From Micromonospora luteifusca (GTDB lineage: Bacteria > Actinomycetota > Actinomycetes > Mycobacteriales > Micromonosporaceae), in assembly GCF_016907275.1 (NCBI RefSeq), contig NZ_JAFBBP010000001.1, positions 3,834,001 through 3,898,000 of the forward strand: a stretch of DNA of 64,000 nt, given 5' to 3'. Both the position numbers and the translations under genes were made by a program. This document shows, piece after piece, positions 16,573-24,813 of the stretch (its first letter is position 1; the number at the start of each line of letters is the position of its first letter). Below the pieces are notes generated by a model that worked only from the letters and a program-made list of their open reading frames with translations, was not told the origin of the DNA and did not search any database.

Positions 16573-16653
16573 TCGCCATGATCGACACCAGGTCGGCGAC
16601 ATGGGGGTGTCCAGGCCGCGGGACACCCCCACATCGGCGACCTGGTGGCGATC
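16573..16653. repeat. Long imperfect palindrome (about 36-bp arms)
   Basis: Left arm 16577-16612 and right arm 16621-16656 pair over most of their length around an 8-nt loop. The inner 11 bp (TGGGGGTGTCC) and the outer CACCAGGTCG are near perfect. No ORF is associated. It resembles a REP-like dispersed palindrome of Micromonospora-type genomes; it could act as a terminator or structured RNA. Confidence 0.75.
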
Positions 16654-16813
16654 AGGCTTACCTCGGCCGCCGCGTCGCGCGGCCGCGCCTACCTCGGCCC
16701 GCCGCGCCGCGCGGCCTTGCCCACCTCGACCCTCCCGCTGCGGGTCGCATTACCGGCTCTGAGTCGAGCGGAGCATAACCGCCTTGAATGAGTTAGGTGG
16801 TAGCATTCTCGGC

Positions 16814-17464
16814 ATGCCACTCGACGTGTGCCAGCTACCGTTGGTCGGCGGCCACCCTGTGCTCGATCTGGTCAACACCCTCGAGCGAGGGGGCGAGTCG
16901 CCTCACGACTTCCTGTCCGACAGCTCCGCTCTGCTGCGCTGGTCGGTCCGGGTCGGCGTGATCAGCGACGCCGAGGGCGACCAGGTTGGCCGGGCGTGGC
17001 GCGACGAGCCCGCGGCGGCGCACGCGGGACTAACCGCGGTGCGGGACATTCGCGAAGGGGTGTATCTCGTGCTGCTTGCCGCGATCACCGACGCGGACGG
17101 TGATACGGCGGGTGACCCCGTCGCGGCCGGCGCCGCGCTGGTCGCACTACATCAGCGCTGGTCCGGCGCGGCTGCCCGAGCAAGATTCGTGCTCGACTCG
17201 TCGCGGGTACGACTGGCCTACGGCACGGTGCCGGCCATGCTGGTGCCCGACAGGATCGCCGAGGCGGCCCTCGACGTCATGCTGACGGCCGACCTGACCC
17301 GGGTGCGCCGCTGCCCGGTGCTCGAAGGTGGCTGTGGCTGGCTGTTCCTCGACCAGAGCCGCAGCGGTTCCCGCCGTTGGTGCCGCATGGCCGACTGCGG
17401 CAACGCGGTGAAGGCGCGGCGGCTCACTGAGCGACGCCGCGCGGCGCGGGCATCGCACTCGTAG
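16814..17464 (+). CDS. CGNR zinc-finger / ABATE-domain transcriptional regulator
   Basis: A 216-aa protein. The ABATE (putative stress-induced regulator) domain begins G-G-H-P-V-L-D-L-V-N-T-L near residue 12. The C-terminal CGNR zinc finger has the Cys/Arg pattern R-C-P-V-L-E-G-G-C-G-W-L-F-L-D then R-W-C-R-M-A-D-C-G-N. ATG 16814 is chosen over an upstream in-frame start at 16784 because a TAGCAT -10 hexamer ends 7 nt before it, which implies a leaderless transcript. Divergent from the MFS pump, which it may regulate. Confidence 0.85.
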   Translation: MPLDVCQLPLVGGHPVLDLVNTLERGGESPHDFLSDSSALLRWSVRVGVISDAEGDQVGRAWRDEPAAAHAGLTAVRDIREGVYLVLLAAITDADGDTAGDPVAAGAALVALHQRWSGAAARARFVLDSSRVRLAYGTVPAMLVPDRIAEAALDVMLTADLTRVRRCPVLEGGCGWLFLDQSRSGSRRWCRMADCGNAVKARRLTERRRAARASHS

Positions 17465-17595
17465 GCAGTCGACGATGGCGTGTCAGCGCAGCTTGGTCCT
17501 GGGCTGGGAGAACGGCGGTCCGGGTGACGTGCGTGAACATCCGCCACTCCCTGCCACCCCAGGCGAACACCCAGGTCGCTAGACTGTTCCCTCGC

Positions 17596-17668
17596 GCCCC
17601 CGTAGCTCAGGGGATAGAGCATCGGTTTCCTAAACCGTGTGTCGCAGGTTCGAATCCTGCCGGGGGCA
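17596..17668 (+). tRNA. tRNA-Arg (anticodon CCT)
   Basis: Complete cloverleaf: acceptor GCCCCCG (17596-17602) pairs with CGGGGGC (17661-17667), A is the discriminator at 17668, and GTTCGAATC is in the T-arm. The anticodon loop TTCCTAA gives CCT, reading AGG. The 3' CCA is not encoded (the sequence continues CCT). No integrase or duplicated 3' end is seen nearby, so there is no sign that it is an occupied attachment site. Confidence 0.96.
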
Positions 17669-17860
17669 CCTCAATAGGCAGCCGAAACACGGCCTGAACT
17701 GGCGATACGCGTGCTGCTCAATTGGAACAGGTGCGTAACCGTAGGCAAACGGCAGCCGCCGTTCGTCGTAGGTCGCAGAAAAGGCGCGGAATGCTGGGCG
17801 GGCGCTACGCGTCGCGAGCGACGGCCCTGCGGGTCGCTGGCGGTCTGGCATCCTGTGCGG

Positions 17861-18613
17861 ATGCGACAGGTCACCGTGCTTGGCAGTTCCGGTGCCTTTC
17901 CCGAGGCGGGCCGGGCCTGTAGCGGTTTCGTGGTGGACTGGGACGGCTACCGCTTGGTGCTCGACCTTGGCTACGCCACGCTGCCACGGCTGCTCGGGCA
18001 CTGGCCAGATGGTGCGGTGGACGCTGTTGTCATCACCCACGAGCACCCCGATCACTGCATCGACCTGCACGGGCTGTTCCGGATGCGGTTCTACGGTGAC
18101 TTCCGTGGACCACGGCTGCCGTTGTACTGCCCGCCAGGCGTGCTCGACCGGATTAGCGGCCTGGAGCCGGACGTCGACCTACATGCGGTCTTCGACCTGC
18201 ATCCGGTGCCCGGCAACTACCGGGTGGGGCCGTTCGACTTGACCGGAGTGGCACTCCCGCACCACGTGCCCAACGCAGGCATTCGCATACAGGCCGACGG
18301 GATGGCCTTGGCCTACTCGGGAGACACCGGCCCAACTCCCGCGTTGGCCGAACTCGGCCGTGACGCCGATCTGTTCATCGTCGAGGCCACCGACCGCGAC
18401 GGCGAGACCAACCGACCCACACGCAATCTACTGACCTCCACCGAAGCCGGTCACTGGGCTCGTCGGGCGGGTGCCCGCCGCCTGATGCTCACCCACTTCT
18501 GGCCAGGCAACGACCGGGCAGCCGCAGTGGCCGCCGCACAGTTGGAGTTCGACGGTGTTGTGCTGGCGGCCGAAGAAGACCTCACCGTCATCCTCGGGAC
18601 ACCAGATCGCTGA
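17861..18613 (+). CDS. MBL-fold metallo-hydrolase (RNase Z/ElaC-like)
   Basis: A 250-aa metallo-beta-lactamase-fold hydrolase. Metal ligands are in T-H-E-H-P-D-H (about residues 62-68), with a further His in A-L-P-H-H-V-P-N, Asp in Y-S-G-D-T-G-P-T, and the terminal His in L-M-L-T-H-F-W. The G-S-S-G-A-F-P-E opening and overall layout resemble RNase Z/arylsulfatase-type hydrolases, but the substrate is not predictable. ATG 17861 starts at the fold, with CATCCT 6 nt upstream as a possible leaderless -10. A longer frame back to 17711 is discarded as atypical. Confidence 0.8.
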   Translation: MRQVTVLGSSGAFPEAGRACSGFVVDWDGYRLVLDLGYATLPRLLGHWPDGAVDAVVITHEHPDHCIDLHGLFRMRFYGDFRGPRLPLYCPPGVLDRISGLEPDVDLHAVFDLHPVPGNYRVGPFDLTGVALPHHVPNAGIRIQADGMALAYSGDTGPTPALAELGRDADLFIVEATDRDGETNRPTRNLLTSTEAGHWARRAGARRLMLTHFWPGNDRAAAVAAAQLEFDGVVLAAEEDLTVILGTPDR

Positions 18614-18696
18614 CCGCATTCAACCGAGCCCTGATCGTTGCCTGAGGGGGCACGGAGTGGTGCGGGCCATCACCGGGCGGCGGGCCAGCCGTGGGA

Positions 18697-19872
18697 TCAG
18701 ATCGCCGATACATACTCCGGCAACGCGCGGGGTGCCTTGACCCGCAGGAGGCGTTCGGCGGCAGTCATCGCACGCAGGATCGGCAGCCAGGCGGCTCCAT
18801 CCCGGATCCACCGGCCGCCGTGGGTCTTCGGGACCATGAGCCGGACGTTGGGTCCGATCTGCTGCTTCTTGTGCACCAGATCGCGGTGGCTTTCCTGGTA
18901 CTGGGCGAACGCGACACGGTGGTCACCGCTCGCGCTGGCCAGTTCCCCGGCGAGGCGGTAGGCACCGACCAGGGCCAGTTCCGCGCCCGCGCCCGAGGCT
19001 GGCGAGGCGCATGCGGCCGCGTCGCCCACCAGCCCGACGCGACCGGTCGACCAGGAGGGCATGTGCACCTGACTGAGCGCGTCGAAGTAGAAGTCCGGGT
19101 CGGCCAGCGCTCCGGCGAGCAGTTCCTGGATCTGCCAGGAGATGTCCCGGCCGAATACCTGGCTGACCAGGCGCTTGTGCTGCTCGACGTCGCGGACGTC
19201 GTACCGCAGCGGCCCGGAGCGGAAGATGAAGTACGCCTTGGCTTGGGCGTGGTTGCCGGAGCGGTAGACGCCGGCCATCTTGCCCGGCTGGTTGTACATG
19301 GTCACCCAGCGGTTCTCTCCCAGGGCCGCGTCGGCATTGGCGAAGGCGAAGTAGTGGTCCTTGTACCGCAGGAACTGCGACTCCGGCCCAAAGGCGAGCC
19401 TGCGGACGTTGGAGTGCATGCCGTCGGCGCCGATGACCAGGTCAAAGCGGCGGCTGCCGGCATGGTCGAAGGTGACCGTCACGCCGTCGTCGTCCTGTGC
19501 CAAGCCGCGGATGGAGTCGCCGAACAGGTACTCGACCCCGGCGCCGGTCGCCCGATGCAGCAGGGCAACCAGGTCGCCGCGCATGATCTCGACCTCGCTG
19601 GCTCCCGCCGTGTCGAGGCGGGCGACGGTGCGGTCGGCAGCATCGACGAACTTCATACCCTGCACATCGGTGGCTGCTGCCCGGATAGACGGCATGATGC
19701 CCATCCGCTCGGCCACGGCAACGGCATGGTCACGCACGTCGACGCCGTTGCCGCCGGCACGCAGGCCCGGTGCGCGCTCGACGACCGTCGGGCGGAAGCC
19801 GTACCGGGCGAGCCAGTGCGCCACGGTCAACCCGGCGATGCTCGCACCGGAAATCAGGATCCGCTGGTTCAT
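18697..19872 (-). CDS. FAD-dependent aromatic hydroxylase-type monooxygenase
   Basis: A 391-aa class A flavoprotein monooxygenase (PheA/TfdB/TetX-like). The N-terminal FAD Rossmann motif is G-A-S-I-A-G-L (GxGxxG variant, residues 9-15). The D-G motif lies in V-I-G-A-D-G-M-H-S-N-V-R, and the third FAD motif is G-R-V-G-L-V-G-D-A-A-A-C. Members hydroxylate aromatic compounds, polyketides or antibiotics. ATG follows AAGGGG. Divergent from a TetR regulator across 69 bp containing a TTCCA-N10-TGGAA palindrome, so it is probably an inducible detoxification enzyme. Confidence 0.87.
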   Translation of the reverse strand: MNQRILISGASIAGLTVAHWLARYGFRPTVVERAPGLRAGGNGVDVRDHAVAVAERMGIMPSIRAAATDVQGMKFVDAADRTVARLDTAGASEVEIMRGDLVALLHRATGAGVEYLFGDSIRGLAQDDDGVTVTFDHAGSRRFDLVIGADGMHSNVRRLAFGPESQFLRYKDHYFAFANADAALGENRWVTMYNQPGKMAGVYRSGNHAQAKAYFIFRSGPLRYDVRDVEQHKRLVSQVFGRDISWQIQELLAGALADPDFYFDALSQVHMPSWSTGRVGLVGDAAACASPASGAGAELALVGAYRLAGELASASGDHRVAFAQYQESHRDLVHKKQQIGPNVRLMVPKTHGGRWIRDGAAWLPILRAMTAAERLLRVKAPRALPEYVSAI

Positions 19873-19908
19873 GGAGGCGCCCCTTCACGTACGATAAATG
19901 GAGTGCGC

Positions 19909-19944
19909 GTTCCAGATGATTATGTGGAAGGGGTGTTCCAGATG
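19909..19944. promoter_or_regulatory. Putative TetR operator
   Basis: TTCCA (19910-19914) and TGGAA (19925-19929) form an inverted repeat with a 10-bp spacer. The decamer GTTCCAGATG is repeated at 19909 and 19935, the second copy running into the TetR start codon. The position between divergent monooxygenase and tetR genes suggests autorepression and enzyme control. Confidence 0.55.
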
Positions 19945-20508
19945 TCAACTGCGGTTGGAGGCGGGCGCCGGGCAGACGCGGTCCGCAACCGGCAGCTGGC
20001 CCTCGATGCGGCGATTGCGCTGCTGTCCGATCCGGGTGCGACCCTCACCGTGGAGGCCATCGCCAGGAGAGCCGGTCTTGGGGCGGGGACCGTCGTGCGC
20101 GCTTTCGGCGGCAAGGACGCGCTGGTCGACGCCGCAGTCTCCACACTGCTCGAACCCGTGGTCACCCGCGCCCGCGACCTGCTCGCCCAGACCAGCCCCG
20201 AACGGGCCCTCCGCGTGTTCCTGGCCGAGTTGATCGCATTCCAGTCCGCCCACCACTCGATCAGCGAACAACTCGGCGGCCTGGACCTGCCCGCCACCAC
20301 AACGCTGCGGGCAGAGCTGGTGCGCGTCGTTGAGGACATGATTGCCGGGGCGCGCCGCGACGGCGCAGTTCGCACGGACCTGGAACCCGACGTCATCGCG
20401 GTCCTGATCGGCGAGTCGGCGTTCGCGATCGCCCGATCCTCCCCGGCGTCCGGCGAACTCGCCGCCGCCTACATCACCGTCATGATGGACGGATTGCGCC
20501 CACGGTGA
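19942..20508 (+). CDS. TetR-family transcriptional repressor
   Basis: A 188-aa repressor. The N-terminal HTH (about residues 15-60) contains T-V-E-A-I-A-R-R-A-G-L-G-A-G-T-V-V-R-A-F-G. The C-terminal ligand-binding domain is of the TetR_C type common in actinomycetes. ATG 19942 has GGAAGGGG about 9 nt upstream. It probably represses the divergent FAD monooxygenase and itself through the intergenic repeats. Confidence 0.88.
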   Translation: MSTAVGGGRRADAVRNRQLALDAAIALLSDPGATLTVEAIARRAGLGAGTVVRAFGGKDALVDAAVSTLLEPVVTRARDLLAQTSPERALRVFLAELIAFQSAHHSISEQLGGLDLPATTTLRAELVRVVEDMIAGARRDGAVRTDLEPDVIAVLIGESAFAIARSSPASGELAAAYITVMMDGLRPR

Positions 20509-20547
20509 TCTGCGGAGACGGCCGGCCTGCCAGCGAAAGGCTGTTAC

Positions 20548-21492
20548 TCAGGGGCGTAGGACGACCTTGCCGAGATTGGCGCGGGCTTCGATGATCTCGT
20601 GCGCCGAAGCGGCATCGGTCAGCGGAATCTCGGCATGTACCGCGGGTCGCAACCGTCCGGACTGGCTGAGTTGCCACAGTTGTTGGTGATGCTGCTCGTA
20701 GAGCTCCGGTTCGGTGTTGGCGAATCGGGCCATCGTGAGGCCGGTGACGGTCTTCGAGCCGGCGAGCAGGTCGAAGGCGGGCACCGTGCCACCGCCTGAG
20801 CTGAAGAAGATCAACCGCCCGCCCGGTCGCAGTGCTGCCAAGGCGCGCGGCAGCAGGTCGCCGCCGACCCCGTCGAGCACCACATCGACCGGTTCTCCCC
20901 AGTGTTGGCTGTCGTAGGTGACGACCTCGTCCGCCCCGAGCCCGCGTAGGAAGTCCGCCTTGTCGGGCGAGCTGACGGCCGCCACGACCCGTTTGATCCC
21001 GTGGATTTTCGCCAGTTGGACCGCGAGATGTCCCACGCCGCTCGCCGCACCCGTGATCAGCACGGACTCGGTTGTGGTCGGCCGGGCGGTGGCGAGGGCG
21101 GCCAGGGCGACATGCCCGCTGCGGACCAGTGCGACGGCTTGTGTGCAGCTGGCACCGTCGGGTATCCGGCTCGCCATGAAGTCGGGCGCGAGGACCAGGT
21201 CGGCATACGAACCGGTGAAGGTCAGGGAGGTGACGCGGTCCCCGACTGCGAACGAAGACACCCCTGGACCGGTGGCGACCACCGCGCCGGCGATCTCTCC
21301 GCCAAGGATCCCGGGTAGCGGTGTCTCGCCCTCGCCCCGAACCCTTCGCACGGATGGCAGGGTCACGCCAATCGCTTCGGTGCGCACCAGCAGTTCGCCG
21401 GGCCCGGCCTCTGGGGTCGCGGCCTCTTCGAGGCGAAGCACCGCCGGGCTGCCGTACTCGTAATAGCGGACTCGGCGCACGGGCACCTCCAT
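20548..21492 (-). CDS. Zinc-independent quinone oxidoreductase / MDR alcohol dehydrogenase
   Basis: A 314-aa medium-chain dehydrogenase/reductase of the QOR type. GroES-like N-terminal domain (Y-Y-E-Y-G-S-P, G-E-I-A-G-A-V-V), then a Rossmann NADPH-binding domain with G-A-A-S-G-V-G-H-L-A. It lacks the catalytic and structural zinc Cys residues of alcohol dehydrogenases, consistent with NADPH:quinone or enone reduction. Divergent from a MarR regulator, with a palindromic operator overlapping its start region, so it is probably electrophile- or quinone-inducible. Confidence 0.87.
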   Translation of the reverse strand: MEVPVRRVRYYEYGSPAVLRLEEAATPEAGPGELLVRTEAIGVTLPSVRRVRGEGETPLPGILGGEIAGAVVATGPGVSSFAVGDRVTSLTFTGSYADLVLAPDFMASRIPDGASCTQAVALVRSGHVALAALATARPTTTESVLITGAASGVGHLAVQLAKIHGIKRVVAAVSSPDKADFLRGLGADEVVTYDSQHWGEPVDVVLDGVGGDLLPRALAALRPGGRLIFFSSGGGTVPAFDLLAGSKTVTGLTMARFANTEPELYEQHHQQLWQLSQSGRLRPAVHAEIPLTDAASAHEIIEARANLGKVVLRP

Positions 21493-21496
21493 GTCG

Positions 21497-21540
21497 TTGG
21501 GATACCCCTACGATAGGGCAAGCTCGTGGGGATATCCCAA
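21497..21540. promoter_or_regulatory. Putative MarR operator between quinone reductase and MarR gene
   Basis: TTGGGATACCCC (21497-21508) and GGGGATATCCCAA (21528-21540) are near-perfect inverted copies about 20 bp apart. Each is itself a GGGATA(t)CCC palindrome. They lie between the two divergent starts, so one dimer could bind each. Confidence 0.6.
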
Positions 21541-21561
21541 TGATTTTGGTACGCTGCGCGA

Positions 21562-22002
21562 ATGGCCGAGGTTCCGTATGCTCCCGCCCGGATCCGCGCC
21601 TTGCCGAGCTGGCTTCTCGGCCGCGCCGCGGCTCGTGGGCACCGGCTCGTCGCAGAGGCCCTGGCCCGCGAAGGCATGCGGATGATGCATCATGCGGTCC
21701 TGTCGACCGTCGCGGAACTGGGGCCGGTGTCTCAGGCGGATCTTGGCCGAGTCCTCAACGTCGACCCCAAGGACATGGCCGCGCTCGTTCGCGACCTGCT
21801 CGCCGAGGACCTGGTCATTCGCACGCCGGACCCAGAAGATCGGCGCAAGAACGCGATCTCCATCTCAGCCGACGGGCGGCGACGCCTGCGTCGCACCGAG
21901 CGACTGGGCGATGATGCCAACGACGAGCTGACGGCCGCCCTCACGCCGGCAGAGCGCGAGCAACTCGTGGCCCTCCTGGCCCGCATGGTCTCGCCGGAGT
22001 AA
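21562..22002 (+). CDS. MarR-family regulator
   Basis: A 146-aa winged-helix repressor. The recognition helix region V-S-Q-A-D-L-G-R-V-L-N-V-D-P-K-D-M is followed by the wing D-P-E-D-R-R-K-N-A-I-S, the diagnostic MarR D-x-R. ATG lies 6 nt after a TACGCT -10 hexamer, indicating a leaderless transcript. Probably senses quinones or phenolics and controls the divergent oxidoreductase. Confidence 0.88.
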   Translation: MAEVPYAPARIRALPSWLLGRAAARGHRLVAEALAREGMRMMHHAVLSTVAELGPVSQADLGRVLNVDPKDMAALVRDLLAEDLVIRTPDPEDRRKNAISISADGRRRLRRTERLGDDANDELTAALTPAEREQLVALLARMVSPE

Positions 22003-22078
22003 CCATTCGTCGGGGTCCTTGAACCTGGGGGGTGAGCCGCCCGGGCCATCGACGGGCCAGTGGAGGAACGCCCTTCGG

Positions 22079-23338
22079 TCACTGTCTCTGGTGACGCCCA
22101 TGATCCAGATGCTGACCCGCCCGGGTCGGTGAACCCACCCGGTCCGGGTCGCTTTCCTGGCTTCGGACACCGTGCCCGGTCAGGACGGCCTCGGTGCGCT
22201 GAAGGATCACCGTGGGCGCCTCGTGCGACGCCAGCGGTGCCTGTGGTGCGGGCGGCACGCGGAGTGGGTAGAGGTTGCGCAGGAATCGCTCCACCGGGTG
22301 CTCGACCCATCGGTAGCAGGCCCAGGCCAGGGCGATGCCCAGCACCGTCCAGACCAGCAGGACCTTCAGATTCATCCAGCTCGGAGGGCTCGTCTTCACC
22401 GTGCCCATCAGCCAGTAGATGACCGACAGGTGGACCAGGTAGAAGGCGTAGGACCAGGCACCGAGGGAGACCAACGGTTTGCTGCGAAGGAACGAGGGCT
22501 TCCCGGAGACGTCGTTGATCGCCGCCGCGAGCACCACGAGTACGCAGGCGGGGATCAGACCCTGCTGCGACCAGTGCGCAGCCCACCAGCCCTGCCGTGC
22601 GCCCCACCACAGCAACAGCACCGATGCCGGCACCGATGACAGGGCGAGCCACAGATTGATTCGCGGCCGCCATCCGCGTAGAAGCGCGGCGGCGGTGATC
22701 ATTCCCAGCAGGAATTCGATGAATCGGATCGGCGGGAAGCGGATGAACCAGGAGAGTTGGATCCAGTACTGCTTCGGGTCGATGAAGTCCTGCACGAAGA
22801 ACCAGTAGGCCCACTCGATGGCCATGCCGGCCGCCGCGATGACCGCGAGCGCCGGCAGCCGCAGTCGCAGCAGCGGCCGGATGACGAACGGGAAGAGCAG
22901 GTAGAAGAACGCCTCGCAGGAGACCGACCAGGCCACCGGGTTGGCGACGAGATGCGCCGCCGGGGGGAACCACGACTCGGTCAGCGACAGGCTCAGCAGG
23001 GTGCGCTTCCAGGAGTCGTGCCAGACCTGGTCGAAGGCCACCCAGGCGATGACGGTGCTGACCGCGAGCGCGGGCCAGACCCGGGCGATCCGGCGCCAGT
23101 AGAACGTCCCGGTGCTCACCGTGGGGGAGAAGGACCAGGTCAGCACGAAGCCCGAGAGAACATAGAAGAACGTGACCCCGGCATCACCGAATCGGAAGAA
23201 GTCGCCGAGCCTGATGTCATTGACGGTGGGCAGCTTGATGATCTGGTTAGCGTGGAACAGGAACACGGCGAATGCTGCAAACCAGCGCAGCCCGGTCAGT
23301 GATTCGACCCGGGGCATGCGGTCTTTGGGAGAACTCAT
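22079..23338 (-). CDS. Acyltransferase-3 family membrane O-acyltransferase
   Basis: A 419-aa, about 10-TM protein of the OafA/NodX-type acyltransferase 3 family, which O-acylates surface glycans, lipids or antibiotics. Family signatures are L-T-G-L-R-W-F-A-A-F-A-V-F-L-F-H (catalytic His) and R-R-I-A-R-V-W-P-A after TM2/3. A long hydrophilic C-terminal tail of about 50 residues follows the last TM. ATG 23338 is preferred over an upstream in-frame start at 23362 (AAAGGTG about 11-14 nt upstream). Monocistronic. Confidence 0.85.
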   Translation of the reverse strand: MSSPKDRMPRVESLTGLRWFAAFAVFLFHANQIIKLPTVNDIRLGDFFRFGDAGVTFFYVLSGFVLTWSFSPTVSTGTFYWRRIARVWPALAVSTVIAWVAFDQVWHDSWKRTLLSLSLTESWFPPAAHLVANPVAWSVSCEAFFYLLFPFVIRPLLRLRLPALAVIAAAGMAIEWAYWFFVQDFIDPKQYWIQLSWFIRFPPIRFIEFLLGMITAAALLRGWRPRINLWLALSSVPASVLLLWWGARQGWWAAHWSQQGLIPACVLVVLAAAINDVSGKPSFLRSKPLVSLGAWSYAFYLVHLSVIYWLMGTVKTSPPSWMNLKVLLVWTVLGIALAWACYRWVEHPVERFLRNLYPLRVPPAPQAPLASHEAPTVILQRTEAVLTGHGVRSQESDPDRVGSPTRAGQHLDHGRHQRQ

Positions 23339-23431
23339 CGTGATGTGGCACCTTTGGGGCATCCGCGTGACCGGGGGTCGGCTGGCGCTCCAGGCATAAT
23401 GCCAGGTTTCCCGATGGCGTGGCAGACGGCG

Positions 23432-23782
23432 TCACCAGTGGTAGGCCAGGTTCACCGCCAGCGTGGCCACCACGGTGGAGAAGAACACCGCCCATCCCAC
23501 GAGTTGGCGGGAACCCACCCGCAGGTGCGCGATGAGCGCGCCGACGAAGTACAGCACGAGGCCAGCGGCGGCGAGCGTCCCCAGCAGCGGCACGGCGAAC
23601 CCGGCCAGCAGCCCCAGAGAGCCGGCCGCCAGCGCCATGCCCAGCCGCGGCACCCACGACCGTGGTATCCGCTTCATGTCCGCCTGGGCCTTCGGGTAGT
23701 CGTGGCCGATCAGGTAGGTGACGGCGGCGATGCCGGTGAAGACCGAGGCGAGGATGGTGATCGTGACGTATGCGGCGAACAT
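23432..23782 (-). CDS. DoxX-like small membrane protein
   Basis: A 116-aa, four-TM protein resembling DoxX-like family members (F-T-G-I-A-A-V-T-Y-L-I-G, R-L-G-M-A-L-A-A-G-S-L-G-L-L-A-G-F). The ATG at 23782 follows an excellent AAGGAGG; the longer frame from 23959 is rejected. Role unknown; DoxX relatives are linked to redox or thiosulfate metabolism. No operon partner is evident. Confidence 0.75.
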   Translation of the reverse strand: MFAAYVTITILASVFTGIAAVTYLIGHDYPKAQADMKRIPRSWVPRLGMALAAGSLGLLAGFAVPLLGTLAAAGLVLYFVGALIAHLRVGSRQLVGWAVFFSTVVATLAVNLAYHW

Positions 23783-23896
23783 GTGGCCCTCCTTGGTGGC
23801 TGTCTGCCTCAAGGACGGGGTGGTGCCGCGGAACGTTACCGGCGGTGCTGTGACCTGGGGCACTGTCTCGCCGAACCCAGGCCGGATGCGGAACCA

Positions 23897-23930
23897 GAGC
23901 GTGGGCCACGGAAAACCGCAGCCCACGCTC
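23897..23930 (-). terminator. Hairpin terminator after the lipoprotein gene
   Basis: Perfect 10-bp stem (GAGCGTGGGC with GCCCACGCTC), 14-nt loop, starting 30 nt beyond the lipoprotein stop on the minus strand. It would also separate the DoxX-like gene from read-through. Confidence 0.7.
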
Positions 23931-23960
23931 GACCGGTGACGCCCAGGACGTGCCGGCACG

Positions 23961-24728
23961 TCAGAAGTACTTGTACATCTCCTCCGAGGCCGCCTCGGTC
24001 TCGCTGGCGGGCGGTGCTTCCACCGTGACCGGCTTGCCGAACTCGCTCAGCCGCATCTGCGTGACGAGGTCACCAATCGTCTTCGTGGCAACCGTGTAGG
24101 AGAGCGCGGTGAGGTGTCCCTCGGCGTCGAGAGTCGCTTCGAACGGAATCGCCGTCGGGTCCTTCGCCAGCTTGGCGGACGACTCGAGGCCCTCCCGCAT
24201 TCCGGCGTCGGTGCTGGCGGCCTCGGCGGCCTTCCCCAGGTCGGCGACACCGGTGTAACGGCCGTCACCCACCTCCTGGGCAGACACGATGCCGCCGATG
24301 ATGCCGGTCTGCGCCTTCATGTCGAAGGACTGGCGCAGCGTGCTGTTCGGCTTGAGCTTGGTGAGGTCGAGCTTCATCCACGGCTTCTCGCCCTCGAGCG
24401 ATTCCGACTTGAGGTAGGCGGCGTCGCCGATCAGCCGCGCCTCCAACGGGTCCGGGGCTTTGCCGGTGATGTGGAACATGCGGGCCGCAGGGTCCATCTT
24501 TCCGTTGAGGGTGATCGACTGGTTGCCGGCCTTGACGGAGGCATCCATGGCGAGCTGTCCAGCGAGGCTGCGGTCCATGCCCTGCTTGACGGCGGCGACC
24601 GGCTCAAGTTTGGACGTTGCCGGGGCGGCGGAGGGACCGGACGCTCCCGGGTCGCTGGAGTCGGTGCCGCAGCCACTGACGAGGGCGACGGCGAGGGCAA
24701 TCGAAAGAGTAGGGATCAGTCGGCGCAT
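23961..24728 (-). CDS. Lipoprotein, LppX/LprG-like fold candidate
   Basis: A 255-aa lipoprotein. A basic N-region (M-R-R-L), hydrophobic core and lipobox A-L-V-S-G-C (Cys about residue 20) direct lipidation. A Ser/Pro/Ala linker follows, then a domain of alternating strands. Segments such as A-R-L-I-G-D-A-A-Y-L-K-S and K-P-W-M-K-L-D-L are characteristic of actinobacterial LppX/LprG-like lipid-carrier lipoproteins. ATG 24728 lies 7 nt after TAGGGT, a leaderless -10. Function inferred only from fold resemblance. Confidence 0.8.
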   Translation of the reverse strand: MRRLIPTLSIALAVALVSGCGTDSSDPGASGPSAAPATSKLEPVAAVKQGMDRSLAGQLAMDASVKAGNQSITLNGKMDPAARMFHITGKAPDPLEARLIGDAAYLKSESLEGEKPWMKLDLTKLKPNSTLRQSFDMKAQTGIIGGIVSAQEVGDGRYTGVADLGKAAEAASTDAGMREGLESSAKLAKDPTAIPFEATLDAEGHLTALSYTVATKTIGDLVTQMRLSEFGKPVTVEAPPASETEAASEEMYKYF

Positions 24729-24813
24729 AGACGCGACCCTAATAGGCGACCGCCACCGAATTTTCGCGAGTGGCGGCACCGCCACACAGGACCGAGCAGG
24801 GCGGCCACCCGCC

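Larger units (their letters stand above)
16397..16813. other. 417-bp intergenic region between MFS pump and CGNR regulator
   Basis: Holds the GACGGT direct repeat (16516-16533), the long palindrome (about 16573-16653), and a GC-only tandem segment at 16658-16735. In that segment ACCTCGGCC and CGCGCGGCC alternate in two degenerate copies of roughly 35 bp. A leaderless -10 (TAGCAT, 16801-16806) precedes the regulator. No credible ORF was found. Confidence 0.7.

Noticed and set aside
18691..19941. N-terminal part of a 605-aa ORF ending in TetR
   Set aside because: The first 417 codons are antisense to the FAD monooxygenase; the real TetR start is ATG 19942 with its own ribosome site.
17596..24800. 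Genomic island inserted at tRNA-Arg
   Set aside because: Regulator/oxidoreductase pairs follow the tRNA, but there is no integrase, mobility gene or duplicated tRNA 3' end in the window.
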